Counted from the stretch's first letter, positions 8,997 to 18,963 are shown. The stretch: DNA of 29,580 nucleotides from Pseudovibrio sp. JCM 19062 (GCA_001310715.1 BAXV01000048.1:1-29580), one strand, 5' to 3'. Translations and numbers: made by a program. Notes: generated from the letters alone by a model not told the origin.

Positions 8997-10252
8997 ATGG
9001 ATATGGGCCGGTTGGGAATGTATACAAAAATTGAGGAGCCGACGAAGGAGAAATCCAGTCAAACGGCACCCGTCCGGGTCATGGTCGTAGATGATTCTGT
9101 TGTTATTCGTGGGTTGTTCAGCCGCTGGATCGAGGCCGATCCGGAGCTTGAGGTTGTCGCAACCCACCGCAACGGCGAGTTGGCTGTAAAAGACATCGAG
9201 CGCAGCAATCCTGATGTGATTGTGCTTGACGTTGAAATGCCGGTGATGGATGGCCTGACGGCTCTTCCGAAACTTCTTGAGAAAAAAACGCGATCTTATC
9301 ATCGTGATGGCTTCCACGCTGACGCGCCGGAATGCCGAAGTGAGCTTGAAGGCTCTCTCTCTTGGTGCCACCGATTATGTGGCCAAGCCTGAAACGACGC
9401 GCCAGACAGTTGGTGCGGCTGACTTTCAGCGGGAGCTTCTGGAAAAGCTGCGGCTGCTGGGGCGTGGGGGAAGCGCCAGAAGCGAACCAGAACGGCAGCC
9501 GAGCCTGTTCGCAGGATGCGTGCGGAGATCGTCAATGATCCGCACCAGCGTCCGACTGAAACCACTGGTGAGCGCGCCGAGGCGCTGGCCGCGATACGGC
9601 GTTCACGGGTGGCTGGGCTGCATGGTGCTGGAAAGCAGGAGATTACGCTGCGGCCATATTCTTCCGTTGTGCCGCGGGTTCTTGCGATTGGCAGTTCGAC
9701 CGGGGGGCCACAGCGCTCCAGCGTGTGCTGACTGATGCGCGCGATGGTTTGCTCAAGGTTCCTGTTGTGATTACGCAGCATATGCCGCGCACGTTCACGA
9801 CAATTCTGGCAGAGCATTTGCATAAACAACTTCAGCTTCCTTCCAAAGAAGCTGAACACATGGATGTATTGAAACCTGGGCACATTTACATCGCTCCAGG
9901 CGGAATTCATTTGAAAATCGGCAAGCAGAACGGGCAGGCGGTTTCGCTGCTTGATGACGGTGCGCCCGTCAATTTCTGTAAGCCATCTGTGGATCCACTT
10001 TTTGAAAGTGCAGCCGAAGTTTTCGGGACCGCGTGTTTGGCCGTCGTTTTGACCGGTATGGGCAGTGATGGCGCGTATGGCGTCAATGCGATTGCCGGTA
10101 AGGGCGGAAGCGTCATCGCGCAGGATGAGGCCTCGAGTGTTGTCTGGGGGATGCCGGGTGCTGCTGCCCGTACAGGGAACTGTAGCGGTATCGTGCCTCT
10201 CGATCAGATGGGTGCACAAGTCAAGCGTATCTTAAAAGGAGCCGCGCGATGA
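8997..10252 (+). CDS. cheB: Chemotaxis protein-glutamate methylesterase CheB, three frameshifts
   Basis: The corrected protein has about 418 residues. The N-terminal receiver domain reads [20 protein letters not shown], with the phosphoacceptor in [15 protein letters not shown] linker follows, then the C-terminal methylesterase with catalytic Ser in [12 protein letters not shown], His in [11 protein letters not shown] and Asp in [14 protein letters not shown]. Breaks: the A7 run at 9282-9288 has one base too many ([15 protein letters not shown]); the G run at 9466-9470 lacks one base; near 9714 one base is missing (GGPQ then [11 protein letters not shown]). CheB removes receptor methyl groups and deamidates glutamines. 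ATG 8997 is only 3 bases after the cheY stop; ATG 9018 is an alternative. The stop overlaps the cheR start. Confidence 0.9.
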
Positions 10253-11164
10253 TGACTTCTGAATATGATTTCCTGAAGAAATTTCTGAAATCCGTAGCGG
10301 CCTCGTTCTTTCCGATGAAAAGCAGTATCTGGTGGAAAGCCGGTTGATGCCGGTGGCCCGACGTCACAACCTCAACGGCCTCAGCGAGCTTATTCTTGCG
10401 ATCAGCAAGCCGGGCTCGATGATGCTGCAGAGTGACGTTGTCGAAGCGATGACGACGAATGAATCCTTCTTCTTCCGTGACAAGAGCCCTTTCGAGAATT
10501 TTCGCAAGGTGATGCTGCCTCATTTGCTTGAGGCCCGCAAGTCGCGCCGGAGCGCCCGCATCTGGTGTGCGGCGGCGTCTACGGGACAGGAGCCTTATTC
10601 TCTGAGTATGTATCTGAAGGAAGATAAGGCGAAGATTGGTGGGTTCCGGTTCGAGATTCTGGGAACCGATATCTCCAACGAGGTGCTGGAGAAAGCGCGG
10701 ACGGGGATCTATAGCCAGTTCGAAGTTCAGCGTGGTCTGCCTATTCAGATGCTGCTGAAGTACTTTTCGCAGCAGGGCGAGTTGTGGCAGATGGCTCCGG
10801 AAATTAGGGCGATGGTGCAGTGGCGCAAGCTGAACCTTCTGGAGAACTTCAGTCATCTGGGTGAGTTTGACATTGTCTTTTGCCGTAACGTGCTGATCTA
10901 TTTTGACCAGCAGACCAAGATTGATGTACTGAACCGCATCTATCGGCAGCTTCCTGATGATGGCTTCCTTGTGCTCGGTGCTGCGGAAACCGTGGTTGGG
11001 TTGACTGACAGCTTTGAGCCCTATCCGGATCTGCGCGGTGTTTATCGCAAGAAACAGGCGGCAAGCCGTCCGACAGGCTCGACCAACCGCGTTGAGCGCC
11101 TTCGGCGAAACCATCCACGTCACGGTCTTCCATTCAGGCACTTGCGGGTGGCTCCCGCTTCTAG
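10249..11164 (+). CDS. cheR: Chemotaxis protein methyltransferase CheR, two frameshifts
   Basis: The corrected protein has about 305 residues. It starts [14 protein letters not shown]. The N-terminal helical domain includes RSGLVLSDEKQYLVESRL. The SAM-binding core includes MTTNESFFFRD, RIWCAAASTGQEPYSLSMYL, EILGTDISNEVLEKAR, FDIVFCRNVLIYFDQQTK and LVLGAAETV. One base is missing near 10290, between FLK and RSGLVLS. Another is missing near 11090, after which a Ser/Ala-rich tail reads APSAKPSTSRSSIQALAGGS and stops at 11162-11164. CheR methylates receptor glutamates using S-adenosylmethionine and is opposed by CheB. It is the last gene of the che operon and is followed by a strong terminator. 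The ATG overlaps the cheB stop. Confidence 0.9.
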
Positions 11165-11182
11165 GGGAGATACAACATGGCG

Positions 11183-11209
11183 GGTCAGCATTGTGCTGGC
11201 CTTTTTTTT
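11183..11209 (+). terminator. Intrinsic terminator of the che operon
   Basis: GGTCAGCA (11183-11190), loop TTG, TGCTGGCC (11194-11201) with one G-T pair, followed by eight T residues (11202-11209). It lies 18 bp after the cheR stop. Confidence 0.88.
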
Positions 11210-11341
11210 GCGCTCGAGACTGCCAATCACTCGCAATTCAAATCCAATGCGAGTGAATTCCTCCAAAAGTTCATCAGAGTTTCCCTTTAAATTTGCTCGT
11301 GTTTGGCTGGTTTTGTGGTCAGCTGGTTGAGGGAGTATGTG

Positions 11342-12344
11342 ATGAGTTCTCGTGATTTCATGATGCTAAGCAGACGAGGTGCGCTTGCTTTGGGGGCAGG
11401 CGGGTTGCTTGCTGCCGGGGTGAAGAGTTCGGAGGTAGCTGCAGAGGTCCTCGTGCAAAGTTCCTCCAACATGGGCCTGCGGCTGAGTTCCAGCTTGGCG
11501 AGTTCAAGGTGTTCACCTTGCTGGATGGGAGTTTTGTTGCCGAGCATCCGCAGGACACGTTTGGCATGGACCAAACGAGTGAAGCGTTTGCACAGGCGAG
11601 CCGCGACCATTTCATTCCCGCCAATAAGTTCAGAGGTTTCTTCACGCCGACTCTGGTGAATACGGGCGAGTCTCTCGTGTTGTTTGACACGGGGCGGGGG
11701 GCGCTTGCCCAGCCGGAAAGCGGAAACTTGCTCAGCGCTCTCAATACGGCAGGCGTGCGGCCCGGGGAAATTGATATTGTAGTGCTGACGCATATGCATG
11801 CGGATCATACAGGTGGCTTGATGCAAAACGACACGCCGATCTTCCCAAGGGCGCGGTATGTGACAAGCTCCGTCGAGTTTGACTATTGGGAACAACTTGG
11901 TGCTGCTGCCAACCAGAGCGCCCGGGTGTTCGCGGAGAATGTGCTGCCGCTTAAAGAGAAATTCACTTTCATTGAGCCGGACGGCGAAGTGGTTCCGGGT
12001 ATCACTGCTGTCGAGCTTATGGTCATACGCCGGGACATATGGCGTATCTGCTGGAAACCAACGGGCAAAAGCTGATGCTCACCGCTGATACGGCCAACCA
12101 CTTTGCATGGTCATTGGCCTACCCGGATTGGCGTGTTGTGTTTGACATGGACAAAGCCCGTGCCGCCCAAACGCGCCGGCGGATCTTCGGGATGATTGCC
12201 GAGCAGCGTATTCCGTTTATTGGCTATCACATGCCGTTCCCCGGATTGGGGTTTGTTGAAGCTGTGGGCGACGGGTTCCGTTACGTTCCGGCCACTTATC
12301 AGTTGCAGCTGGGCCATGAAGATGAACAGGGCAGGCCGGAGTAA
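11342..12344 (+). CDS. Tat-exported metallo-beta-lactamase-fold hydrolase, two frameshifts
   Basis: The corrected protein has about 334 residues. The N-terminus carries a twin-arginine signal: MLSRRGALALGAGGLLAAG. The MBL fold is clear: VFTLLDGSF, LVLFDTGRG, the metal motif LTHMHADHTGG, the second histidine in GHTPGHMAYLL, the bridging aspartate in LMLTADTANH, and the last histidine in FIGYHMPFPG. One base is missing near 11475 (SSSNMGPAAEFQLGEFKVFT when restored) and one near 12015 (AVELYGHTPGHM). The substrate is unknown; the subgroup resembles lactonase and quorum-quenching-like exported hydrolases, which is only a guess. ATG 11342 follows GAGGGAG. The stop lies 3 bp from the stop of the convergent permease gene. 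Confidence 0.85.
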
Positions 12345-12347
12345 GGG

Positions 12348-13192
12348 CTAACTGCGCTTTGGTTCTCGCTGGTAGGCAGCTATCCCAAGGCCACCAAGTA
12401 CGAGCACCGCTGCAATGACGAAGCGCAGGCCGATTGGCTCCGAGAGGACCATACTCCCCCCAGCGGCTACGATTATGGGAACGGTGAGTTGTGTCACTGC
12501 GGCGGTACTGGTTTGCAGGTGAGGTGTGATTGCATACCAAAGAGCGTAGCCGAGACCTGAGGTGACGGCGCCTGCGATGATGGCAAGCGTGATGCCGCGC
12601 GCGGTGATGTGGATTGTGTCAGGAACCAGTAATAGCCAGAGTAAGACCACCGGGACTGCGTAGAGGAAATTCATAGCTGTTTCGTATAGCGGGTCTTTTG
12701 CCGCTTTTCCGATGATGGAATAAATGCCCCAACCTATACCGGCGACAATCATTACTCCCGCTCCAACCGGATCAATGCCAGAGCTTGATGGCGAGAGAAG
12801 GTAGACGATGCCGGAAAATGCAAGGGCTGCGCCAATCCATTTTCGTCGGGTCAAGGTTTCGCGCTGGAGTAATGCGCCGGTGAACATGGCGACCTGCAGG
12901 CCTCCGCAGAGCAGGAGTGTGCCTAAACCCGCGTTGAGCGAGAGGTAAGCCTGCGAGACACCGATGATATAGGCGCAAAGTGCAAGGACTGCGCCGAGAT
13001 TGCGTTTTGAGAATGAGAGTTTATTGCGGTCGCGGAAGACAGTGAGTGCCAGAAGCATCATGCACCGGAAATGACGCGGATGCATGAAAAGGCTGAGGGT
13101 CCAATCTCTGCGTCAGTTAAGGCCAGACGGTTCAAAAGTGAGTTGCCGGCAAAGGCAAGCATGGCAATGGATGAAAGAAGAAAAAGCCTCAT
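12348..13192 (-). CDS. EamA/DMT-family permease, one frameshift
   Basis: The corrected protein has about 281 residues, with roughly ten hydrophobic helices in two EamA repeats. It starts MRLFLLSSIAMLAFAGNSLL, NRLALTDAEIGPSAF, then continues as MMLLALTVFRDR. Later helices include NLGAVLALCAYIIGVSQAYL, GLGTLLLCGGLQVAMFTGAL, FSGIVYLLSP and VLVLGGLGIAAYQREPKRS. One base is missing near 13075-13078, between VISGA and MMLL. DMT permeases export or import small metabolites; the substrate cannot be told. It converges on the MBL gene. The assignment to the family is firm; the transport direction is unknown. Confidence 0.85.
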
Positions 13193-13298
13193 GGCTGTCC
13201 TATCATAACAAAAGCGTGCAATAGGCAAAATATATAGGCGTTATATCCGGATTTTATCTCAGGCATTCTGACAGAGGGCAGGGTGATAGCAGGCATAT

Positions 13299-13336
13299 TT
13301 AAAAAGCCTGCATGGTGAGTACCACGCAGGGCTTTT
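13299..13336 (-). terminator. Intrinsic terminator of ctrA
   Basis: Read on the minus strand: AAAAGCCCTGC, then an inner TGGT/ACCA pair, then GCAGGCTTTTT. The stem has one bulged C, and a T run of five follows. It lies 47 bp after the ctrA stop. Confidence 0.7.
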
Positions 13337-13382
13337 ACTGAAACTTTTTGAAAGACTGCTAAGTAAAAAGCGCTGTGACGCT

Positions 13383-14070
13383 TTAGGCTGCTTTCTCTTC
13401 TGGTTCGCGCAGAACGTATCCGCGACCCCATACTGTTTCGATGTAGTTTTTGCCAGCAGTTGCAGAAGCGAGCTTCTTGCGGAGCTTACAGATAAATACA
13501 TCGATGATTTTGAGCTCTGGCTCGTCCATACCGCCATAGAGGTGGTTGAGGAACATTTCCTTGGTGAGGGTTGTACTTCCGAAGGGAGAGAAGCTCGAGC
13601 ATCTGATATTCTTTACCAGTCAGATGGACTCGTTGACCGCCAACTTCAACAGTTTTGGTGTCGAGGTTTACAGTCAGGTCGCCAGTAATAATAACGGACT
13701 GGGCATGACCTTTAGAACGACGCACAATTGCATGAATACGTGCAATCAGCTCGTCCTTGTGGAATGGCTTTGTCATATAGTCGTCAGCGCCGAACCCAAG
13801 GCCACGAACCTTGTCTTCGATACCAGCCAAACCGGACAGAATAAGAATTGGCGTCTTCACCTTGGAGACACGCAGTGTGCGCAGTACCTCATAACCGGAC
13901 ATGTCCGGCAGGTTCAGATCTAGCATGATGATGTCATAATCATACAATTTGCCGAGGTCGATGCCCTCTTCGCCGAGATCTGTCGTATAGACATTAAAGT
14001 TCTCGGATTTGAGCATCAGTTCTATGCTTTGTGCAGTAGCACTATCGTCCTCGATCAACAATACACGCAT
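13383..14070 (-). CDS. ctrA: Cell-cycle response regulator CtrA, one frameshift
   Basis: The corrected protein has about 229 residues, close to Caulobacter CtrA (231). The receiver domain starts [20 protein letters not shown], with phosphoacceptor Asp51 in [13 protein letters not shown] and Lys in [12 protein letters not shown]. The OmpR-type winged helix reads [18 protein letters not shown], then after the break [34 protein letters not shown], and [15 protein letters not shown]. The net loss of two bases near 13578-13585 removes GT from RKGTTLTKE. The protein ends EEKAA. A terminal Ala-Ala is known in Caulobacter to be needed for ClpXP degradation of CtrA. GAGGGG precedes ATG 14068-14070. 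Because CtrA is essential in many relatives, the break is most likely a sequence error. Confidence 0.95.
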
Positions 14071-14152
14071 GTTAATCCCCTCGTGTTGCCTTTCCTGGGC
14101 AGTCGCGCCGGCCAAAAAAACACAAACCGTTGCGAAGGAATACTGAAAACCC

Positions 14153-14305
14153 GACTCATTGAATGAGTTTATGGTTAACAGAACTCGAATCGCTACCGCA
14201 AGCGTTTTACTCCTACGTAGAACAGTCTTCTGGGTACAACCTAGAATTAAAGGGTGTAACCAATCTTGTTCAACATTTCGAGACCGGTTGGCTTTCTATC
14301 GAATC
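14153..14305. promoter_or_regulatory. ctrA/fliI divergent control region: CtrA motif and GANTC sites
   Basis: The region between ctrA (start 14070) and fliI (start 14356) contains an exact ATGGTTAA at 14171-14178, the reverse complement of the CtrA motif TTAACCAT. It also has three GANTC (CcrM methylation) sites: GACTC 14153-14157, GAATC 14187-14191 and GAATC 14301-14305. In Caulobacter ctrA is autoregulated and its P1 promoter is methylation-sensitive. Function here is inferred from that model. Confidence 0.55.
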
Positions 14306-14355
14306 AAGTGCTAGTGAAAGCGTGATTTGACGCTTCGTTTCCTTGAAAGGGCACT

Positions 14356-15720
14356 ATGCCATTCAAAGTCTCCCCAATAACATTAAGCAGAAGCGTAAAC
14401 GATCGGTTACCATCGACGAAAATGATTAATAGGGAATCTGTTTTGGACTCGCTTTTTGCAGAAATCGAATCATGCCTCCCAACCGAAATTTACGGGAGAG
14501 TAGAAGCAGTTAAGGGACTTTTGATAGAGGTTTCAGGCCCTGTTTACGCGATGAGTGTTGGTGCACGTCTACTAATAGAAATAGGGGAGAACGCGACGTC
14601 AATTCAAGCTGAGGTCGTCGGTTTTCGAGATGGAAGAGCGCTTTGCATGCCATTTGGAGAGCTCGGTGGTGTTCGTCATGGTAGCAAGGCGAGGCTGATT
14701 TCTCGCGATAGTATTGTGCACCCATCGAAGGCTTGGCTGGGCCGTGTCGTTAACGCTTTGGGTGAACCGATCGACGGAAAGGGACCGCTTCCGTTTGGTC
14801 CAATTCCGAGAAAATTGCGCGATTCACCACCTCCGGCTGCAGAGCGAGCCCGTGTAGGAGGCCCGATTGATCTGGGTGTGAGGGCGCTTAATAGTTTTGT
14901 AACATGTTGTCAGGGGCAGCGCCTCGGTATTTTTGCCGGGTCTGGCGTGGGTAAATCCGTCCTTATGTCGATGCTTGCGCGCAATGCTGAAACGGAAGTC
15001 TCTGTTATAGGACTGATCGGCGAGCGTGGTCGTGAGGTTCAGGAGTTCATTGAGGACGATCTTGGTGAGGAGGGGCTGGCCAAGTCCGTTGTGGTGGTTG
15101 CTACCTCCGATGAGAGCGTTTTGATGCGGCGGGAGGCGGCTTATCTCACTCTTACTCTCTCCGAGTATTTCCGCGACGAGGGCAAGAATGTTCTTTGCAT
15201 GATGGATTCAGTGACCCGCTTTGCCATGGCGCAGCGCGAGATTGGTCTTTCTGTTGGGGAGCCACCCACATCTAAAGGGTATACCCCGACGGTTTTCACT
15301 GAACTGCCGAAGTTGCTGGAGCGGGCCGGGCCGGGCGCGGTTGGTAAAGGGACAGTCACAGCTCTGTTCACTGTACTGGTGGAAGGTGACAACCATAATG
15401 AGCCGGTCGCGGATGCGGTGCGTGGTATCCTTGACGGGCACATTGTTATGGAGCGGGCGATTGCTGAACGTGGTCGCTACCCGGCTATTAACGTGCTAAA
15501 ATCCGTGAGCCGAACCATGCCGCGGTGCGTCCCTGAAGAAGCTTTGGCGATTCTTCGACGTGCAAAGCAGCTGATGTCTGCTTATTCGGACATGGAAGAA
15601 CTAATCCGTCTGGGTGCATATAAAGAAGGTGCAGACCCCCTTGTTGATGAGGCAATTGCCAAAAATGACGCCTTGGAAGCATATTTAGGGCAAATGAAGG
15701 GGGAAAAAAACTACAATTGA
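14356..15720 (+). CDS. fliI: Flagellum-specific ATP synthase FliI
   Basis: An intact 454-residue protein, normal for FliI. The Walker A motif is [11 protein letters not shown] at about residue 195. The sequence around it, [12 protein letters not shown], has the flagellar/type III ATPase signature. Other conserved segments are [20 protein letters not shown], Walker [40 protein letters not shown] and [20 protein letters not shown]. FliI energises export of flagellar axial proteins with FliH and FliJ. ATG 14356 has AAAGGG five bases upstream; a second ATG at 14422 is less likely. It is divergent from ctrA and 79 bp upstream of fliJ. The 5' end is more AT-rich than the rest of the gene. Confidence 0.97.
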   Translation: MPFKVSPITLSRSVNDRLPSTKMINRESVLDSLFAEIESCLPTEIYGRVEAVKGLLIEVSGPVYAMSVGARLLIEIGENATSIQAEVVGFRDGRALCMPFGELGGVRHGSKARLISRDSIVHPSKAWLGRVVNALGEPIDGKGPLPFGPIPRKLRDSPPPAAERARVGGPIDLGVRALNSFVTCCQGQRLGIFAGSGVGKSVLMSMLARNAETEVSVIGLIGERGREVQEFIEDDLGEEGLAKSVVVVATSDESVLMRREAAYLTLTLSEYFRDEGKNVLCMMDSVTRFAMAQREIGLSVGEPPTSKGYTPTVFTELPKLLERAGPGAVGKGTVTALFTVLVEGDNHNEPVADAVRGILDGHIVMERAIAERGRYPAINVLKSVSRTMPRCVPEEALAILRRAKQLMSAYSDMEELIRLGAYKEGADPLVDEAIAKNDALEAYLGQMKGEKNYN

Positions 15721-15799
15721 AGATGGATATATCCAACTTGCCAACCTTTTGGAAATGACTTGGGCGTAAGGTAACTCTTCGGTAAAGGGAGTATTGCGT

Positions 15800-16207
15800 A
15801 TGAAGAATCGTGAAGGCCTTTTGAAGCTGAAGAAGTTCAATGTTGATGAGAAGCGGCGTCAGGTGTCGCAGATCGAGACAATGTTGAACGATTTCGATCG
15901 AATGGCTGAAGATCTGGAGAACCAGATTGTTCAGGAGCAAAAGCGTGTGGGCATCGATGATGTCAGCCATTTTGCATACCCAACATTCGCTCGCGCGGCT
16001 GCACAGCGCCGTGACAATCTGAAGAACTCGACGGAAGAGTTGAAAGCTCAGCTTGTGAAAGCGCAAGATGAATTGACTGATGCCGTATCCGAATTGAAAA
16101 AGATCGAATTGATGGATGAACGCGACCAGATGCGTCAGCGGGCAGCTATTGATGCGATTGAACAGGACGGAATGGACGACATTGCAGGGCGGATGGCGCG
16201 TCGCTGA
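15800..16207 (+). CDS. fliJ: Flagellar export chaperone-like protein FliJ
   Basis: An intact 135-residue coiled-coil protein rich in K, E, Q and R. It starts MKNREGLLKLKKFNVDEKRR, continues QIETMLNDFDRMAEDLENQI, and ends DGMDDIAGRMARR. The length and the position directly after fliI match FliJ, which escorts FliI and export chaperones at the flagellar export gate. ATG 15800 follows AAAGGGA; an upstream TTG (15794) is possible but less likely. Confidence 0.9.
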   Translation: MKNREGLLKLKKFNVDEKRRQVSQIETMLNDFDRMAEDLENQIVQEQKRVGIDDVSHFAYPTFARAAAQRRDNLKNSTEELKAQLVKAQDELTDAVSELKKIELMDERDQMRQRAAIDAIEQDGMDDIAGRMARR

Positions 16208-16215
16208 TCTTGTCG

Positions 16216-16298
16216 CGGACCGGAAGCTTCCATCTTACTGTGTCAGAGGGAATTGAAACTCTGGCGGTAACAGGAAGATCTGACGCTCTGACGGTCCG
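16216..16298. repeat. Nested inverted repeat downstream of fliJ
   Basis: CGGACC (16216-16221) pairs with GGTCCG (16293-16298), and inside it GTCAGAG (16242-16248) pairs with CTCTGAC (16286-16292). The right arms are contiguous; the left arms are separated by 20 bases, so the fold would have a large bulge. This could be part of the fliIJ mRNA end or a small RNA; there is no direct proof. Confidence 0.45.
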
Positions 16299-16345
16299 AA
16301 ACCGGACTTAACTTCTTCACGATCCCTTATTGATCGCGCTATTGA

Positions 16346-16371
16346 TCGCACTGCGTCTGTTCGCGGTGCGA
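16346..16371 (+). terminator. Possible hairpin terminator of fliIJ
   Basis: TCGCACTGCG (16346-16355), loop TCTGTT, CGCGGTGCGA (16362-16371): ten pairs including one G-T. The following sequence, TTGCTGTTGCTTTC, is T-rich but interrupted, so termination is plausible rather than certain. Confidence 0.4.
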
Positions 16372-16615
16372 TTGCTGTTGCTTGCTTTCATCTCACGATT
16401 GTTCCTCCAGCTTGCAGAGTGCAGGCTCGGTGCTGGTTTCTTTTGCTGCATTTGTGGTTGAGTGGAGTGATGGCTAGCTTCTCTACGGGCTCAACTGTCA
16501 AATACACTGAATGTGCAGGGTTATTTTGCTGGTTTGTCTTCACCGGTTCTTCTCGTTTATGGTGTAAAGCGATAGTGTCCGACCGAATTTTGCTTGCTTC
16601 CAATTTGGGTGATCC

Positions 16616-18880
16616 ATGCTTTTGCGGTTTTTTTATTGCAGCGTTTGCTGCGCTCTTTCTGAGTTTTGCCAGTGCTGCGCTGGCTCAAGACTCTTCTTCT
16701 GCCGGCGAGAGCGGGCTGATGTTCAGCAAGCCAGGCAGGCGTTGATCAAGGTGCTTGAAGACCCGAAAGCGCGAGGCACTGATTAAAATGCTGGAGCAGG
16801 AGCAGACGGGTGACACCGGTGCCGATGCTTCAGACAGTGAGGCTGCCAATACGACTGTTGCAGCGCGGATAGCACTTATGTGCAAGGTGGTGTTTCCAGT
16901 TTCTATGACTTTGGGAACCTGATTGTCTCGGGATTGTCCGGCTATGGCGACCTGCTGGATGACCAGTCCAATCTGGACAACTCGCGTTTATGGGAGGGGT
17001 TTCTCAGCATTGTGCGCGTGTTATTGCCCGCCTATATCGTCCTGATCATCCTTCATAAGCTGGCGATGGCTTACATGCGCCGTCACGAGAGGCGGGGGGA
17101 GCAGCATCCGGTGTTCTTCCGCGTCGGGTTGCTTGTGGTAACGTCTGTCTTCGATGCAGCTTTTGTTGGGGTCGCTTCCGGTGCTGGTTATCTGACGGCT
17201 TCGTTGTTTTCGAGCGACCTGTCGGCGGCGCGCGTTGGCAATGTTGAGCTGTTTGCGATCAATGCGTTCTTCCTGATCGAGATGTCGCGTGTGGTGATCC
17301 GGTTTGTGTTCGCGCCTCATAGAGGAGAGTTCCGGCTTCTCCCGTTCTCGGATTCAGAGGCTGTTTTCTGGGCGCGGAATCTGGTCCTGATTGTCGGCAT
17401 TCTTGGCTTTGGCGTACGTCTGGCGGTGCCGATCGTGGCTGATAATTTTACGCCGGAACTGGCAAGTAGCGTTCGTGTGACCGTTGTTCTGGCCTGTCTT
17501 ATCTATCTGACGGCGCTGATCTTCGGTTCAAGGGTGCGCGTGCGTCACGCGATATTCGGATATGCCGAGAGCTTCACGGGGTCGAATTTCACAGTTCAGC
17601 TCTTTAGGGGCCTTGGACATCTGTGGCACTGGCTGGCGCTCGCCTATGTGTTTGCGGTTATGCTTGCGTGGTTACGTACACCACTCGATGCGATTGACTA
17701 CATAGTCAAAACCAGTGCGATGTCCTTGCTCGTTATCTTTATCGGGCTGGGCATCATGATGTTGCTGACGCGGATCATCCGCAAAGGCGCGAACTTGAAC
17801 CATGCGCTGGACGATATGTTGCCGACGTTTGAAGAGCGTCTGAATTCGTTCCTGCCAGCGGTTTGCAGTGTTCTGCGGTTTGTTGTTGGTGTTGCAGTAA
17901 TTATTGGCGTTCTGGAGGTCTGGGGCGTCGGGAACTTCTGGCATTGGATCTGGACCGGGGACGGGACCGCTTTTGCAAACTCGGCTCTTTCTGCGGTTAT
18001 TGTCATTATTCTTGGTTTCGCCTTGTGGCTGGCGCTGATGTCGTGGATTGACCGGCGCATTCTGGAGCGTGAAGGCAAGACTGTGTCGAGCCGCACCAAG
18101 ACACTGTTCAAGCTGTTCAGCAATGCGATTTCCATTTTGATGATCGTGATGTTTTCACTGCTGGCGCTTTCCGAGCTGGGTCTTCAGATCGGGCCGTTGC
18201 TTGCCGGTGCCGGTGTTGTTGGTCTGGCGGTTTCGTTTGGGTCGCAAAAGCTGGTGCAGGATGTGATTACCGGTGCTTCATTCAGCTAGAGAATGCATGA
18301 ATGAAGGGGACTTTGTTGAAGTTGGCGGGATCAGTGGCACGGTGGAGCGGTTGAGTATCCGCAGTGTGACCTTGCGTGACCTGAACGGCACCTCCCACAC
18401 TATTCCATTTTCTTCAGTCTCGAGCGTTTCCAATTCGACCCGTGACTATGGCTATGCAGTTTGTGTTATGGGTGTTGGGTATGGCACAGATATTGAAGCC
18501 GCCAAGGACGCAATGGAAGAGGCGTTCCGCCGGTTGGAGCAGACGCCGGATAATGTTGCCATCCTTGGTCCGCTGGAAATGCACGGTATCACTGCATTTG
18601 GCGATTCAGCATCAACATCCGAGCACGGATCAAAACCTTGCCGGGTAGCCAATGGTCGATCGGGCGCGCTTATAACGGGTTCCTGAAGGTCGTGTTTGAT
18701 GAACGTGGTATCGAAATTCCGTTCCCACAAGTGACCTATCATGTTGCAGATGATAGCGAGCAAGAGGATGTTCCTCAGGGGGAGCAGAAAGCAGCACCAC
18801 GAAACCGCGTGTTTCCAAAAGACGGAGCGGGACAAGCGAAGACCTGCCGCCGGATGAAGGCCCTGCTTGATGTGAGCTGA
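16616..18880 (+). CDS. Large MscS-family mechanosensitive channel, multiple frameshifts
   Basis: The restored protein has about 750 residues. It has a signal peptide (MLLRFF then FIAAFAALFLSFASAALAQ), a periplasmic helical region (VQQARQALIKVLEDPKARE, then ALIKMLEQEQTGD), and many membrane helices (for example SLLVIFIGLGIMMLLTRII, FALWLALMSWIDRRI). The MscS pore and beta domain follow: GPLLAGAGVVGLAVSFGSQK, LVQDVITGASF, NEGDFVEVGGISGTVERLSI, TLRDLNGTSHTIPFSSVSS. Single-base losses are inferred near 16629-16635 (T7 run), 16720, 16771, 16873, 18283, 18296 and 18611. The tail may also shift, ending either at 18880 or as SEDLPPDEGPA at 18870. Such channels open under membrane tension to release osmolytes. 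Start ATG 16616 is chosen for the signal peptide. Confidence 0.88.
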
Positions 18881-18924
18881 TCTGACCTGTTGTGTGAAAC
18901 TGATTTGTTTCGGTTTTGGATGAT

Positions 18925-18963
18925 AAAGACGCGTTCGTTATTAAGACGAGCGCGTCTTTTTTA
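18925..18963 (+). terminator. Intrinsic terminator after the MscS-type gene
   Basis: AAAGACGCGTTCGT (18925-18938), 7-base loop, ACGAGCGCGTCTTT (18946-18959): 14 pairs with one G-T, running into a T tract. About 45 bp after the stop. Confidence 0.9.

Larger units (their letters stand above)
16208..16615. other. Long non-coding stretch after fliJ
   Basis: About 400 bp without a convincing gene. It holds the nested inverted repeat at 16216-16298, a hairpin at 16346-16371 and a 10-bp direct repeat TATTGATCGC at 16328-16337 and 16340-16349 (12-bp period). The rest presumably contains the promoter of the channel gene starting at 16616. I see no strong -35/-10 pair. Confidence 0.5.

Noticed and set aside
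9299..11141. Two long minus-strand frames over cheB and cheR
   Set aside because: These are shadows of conserved enzyme sequence; they have no ribosome sites and no family features.
5340..11164. Programmed ribosomal frameshifting in the che operon
   Set aside because: The breaks occur at varied sequences without a consistent slippery heptamer, several per gene, and the same pattern affects unrelated genes across the window.
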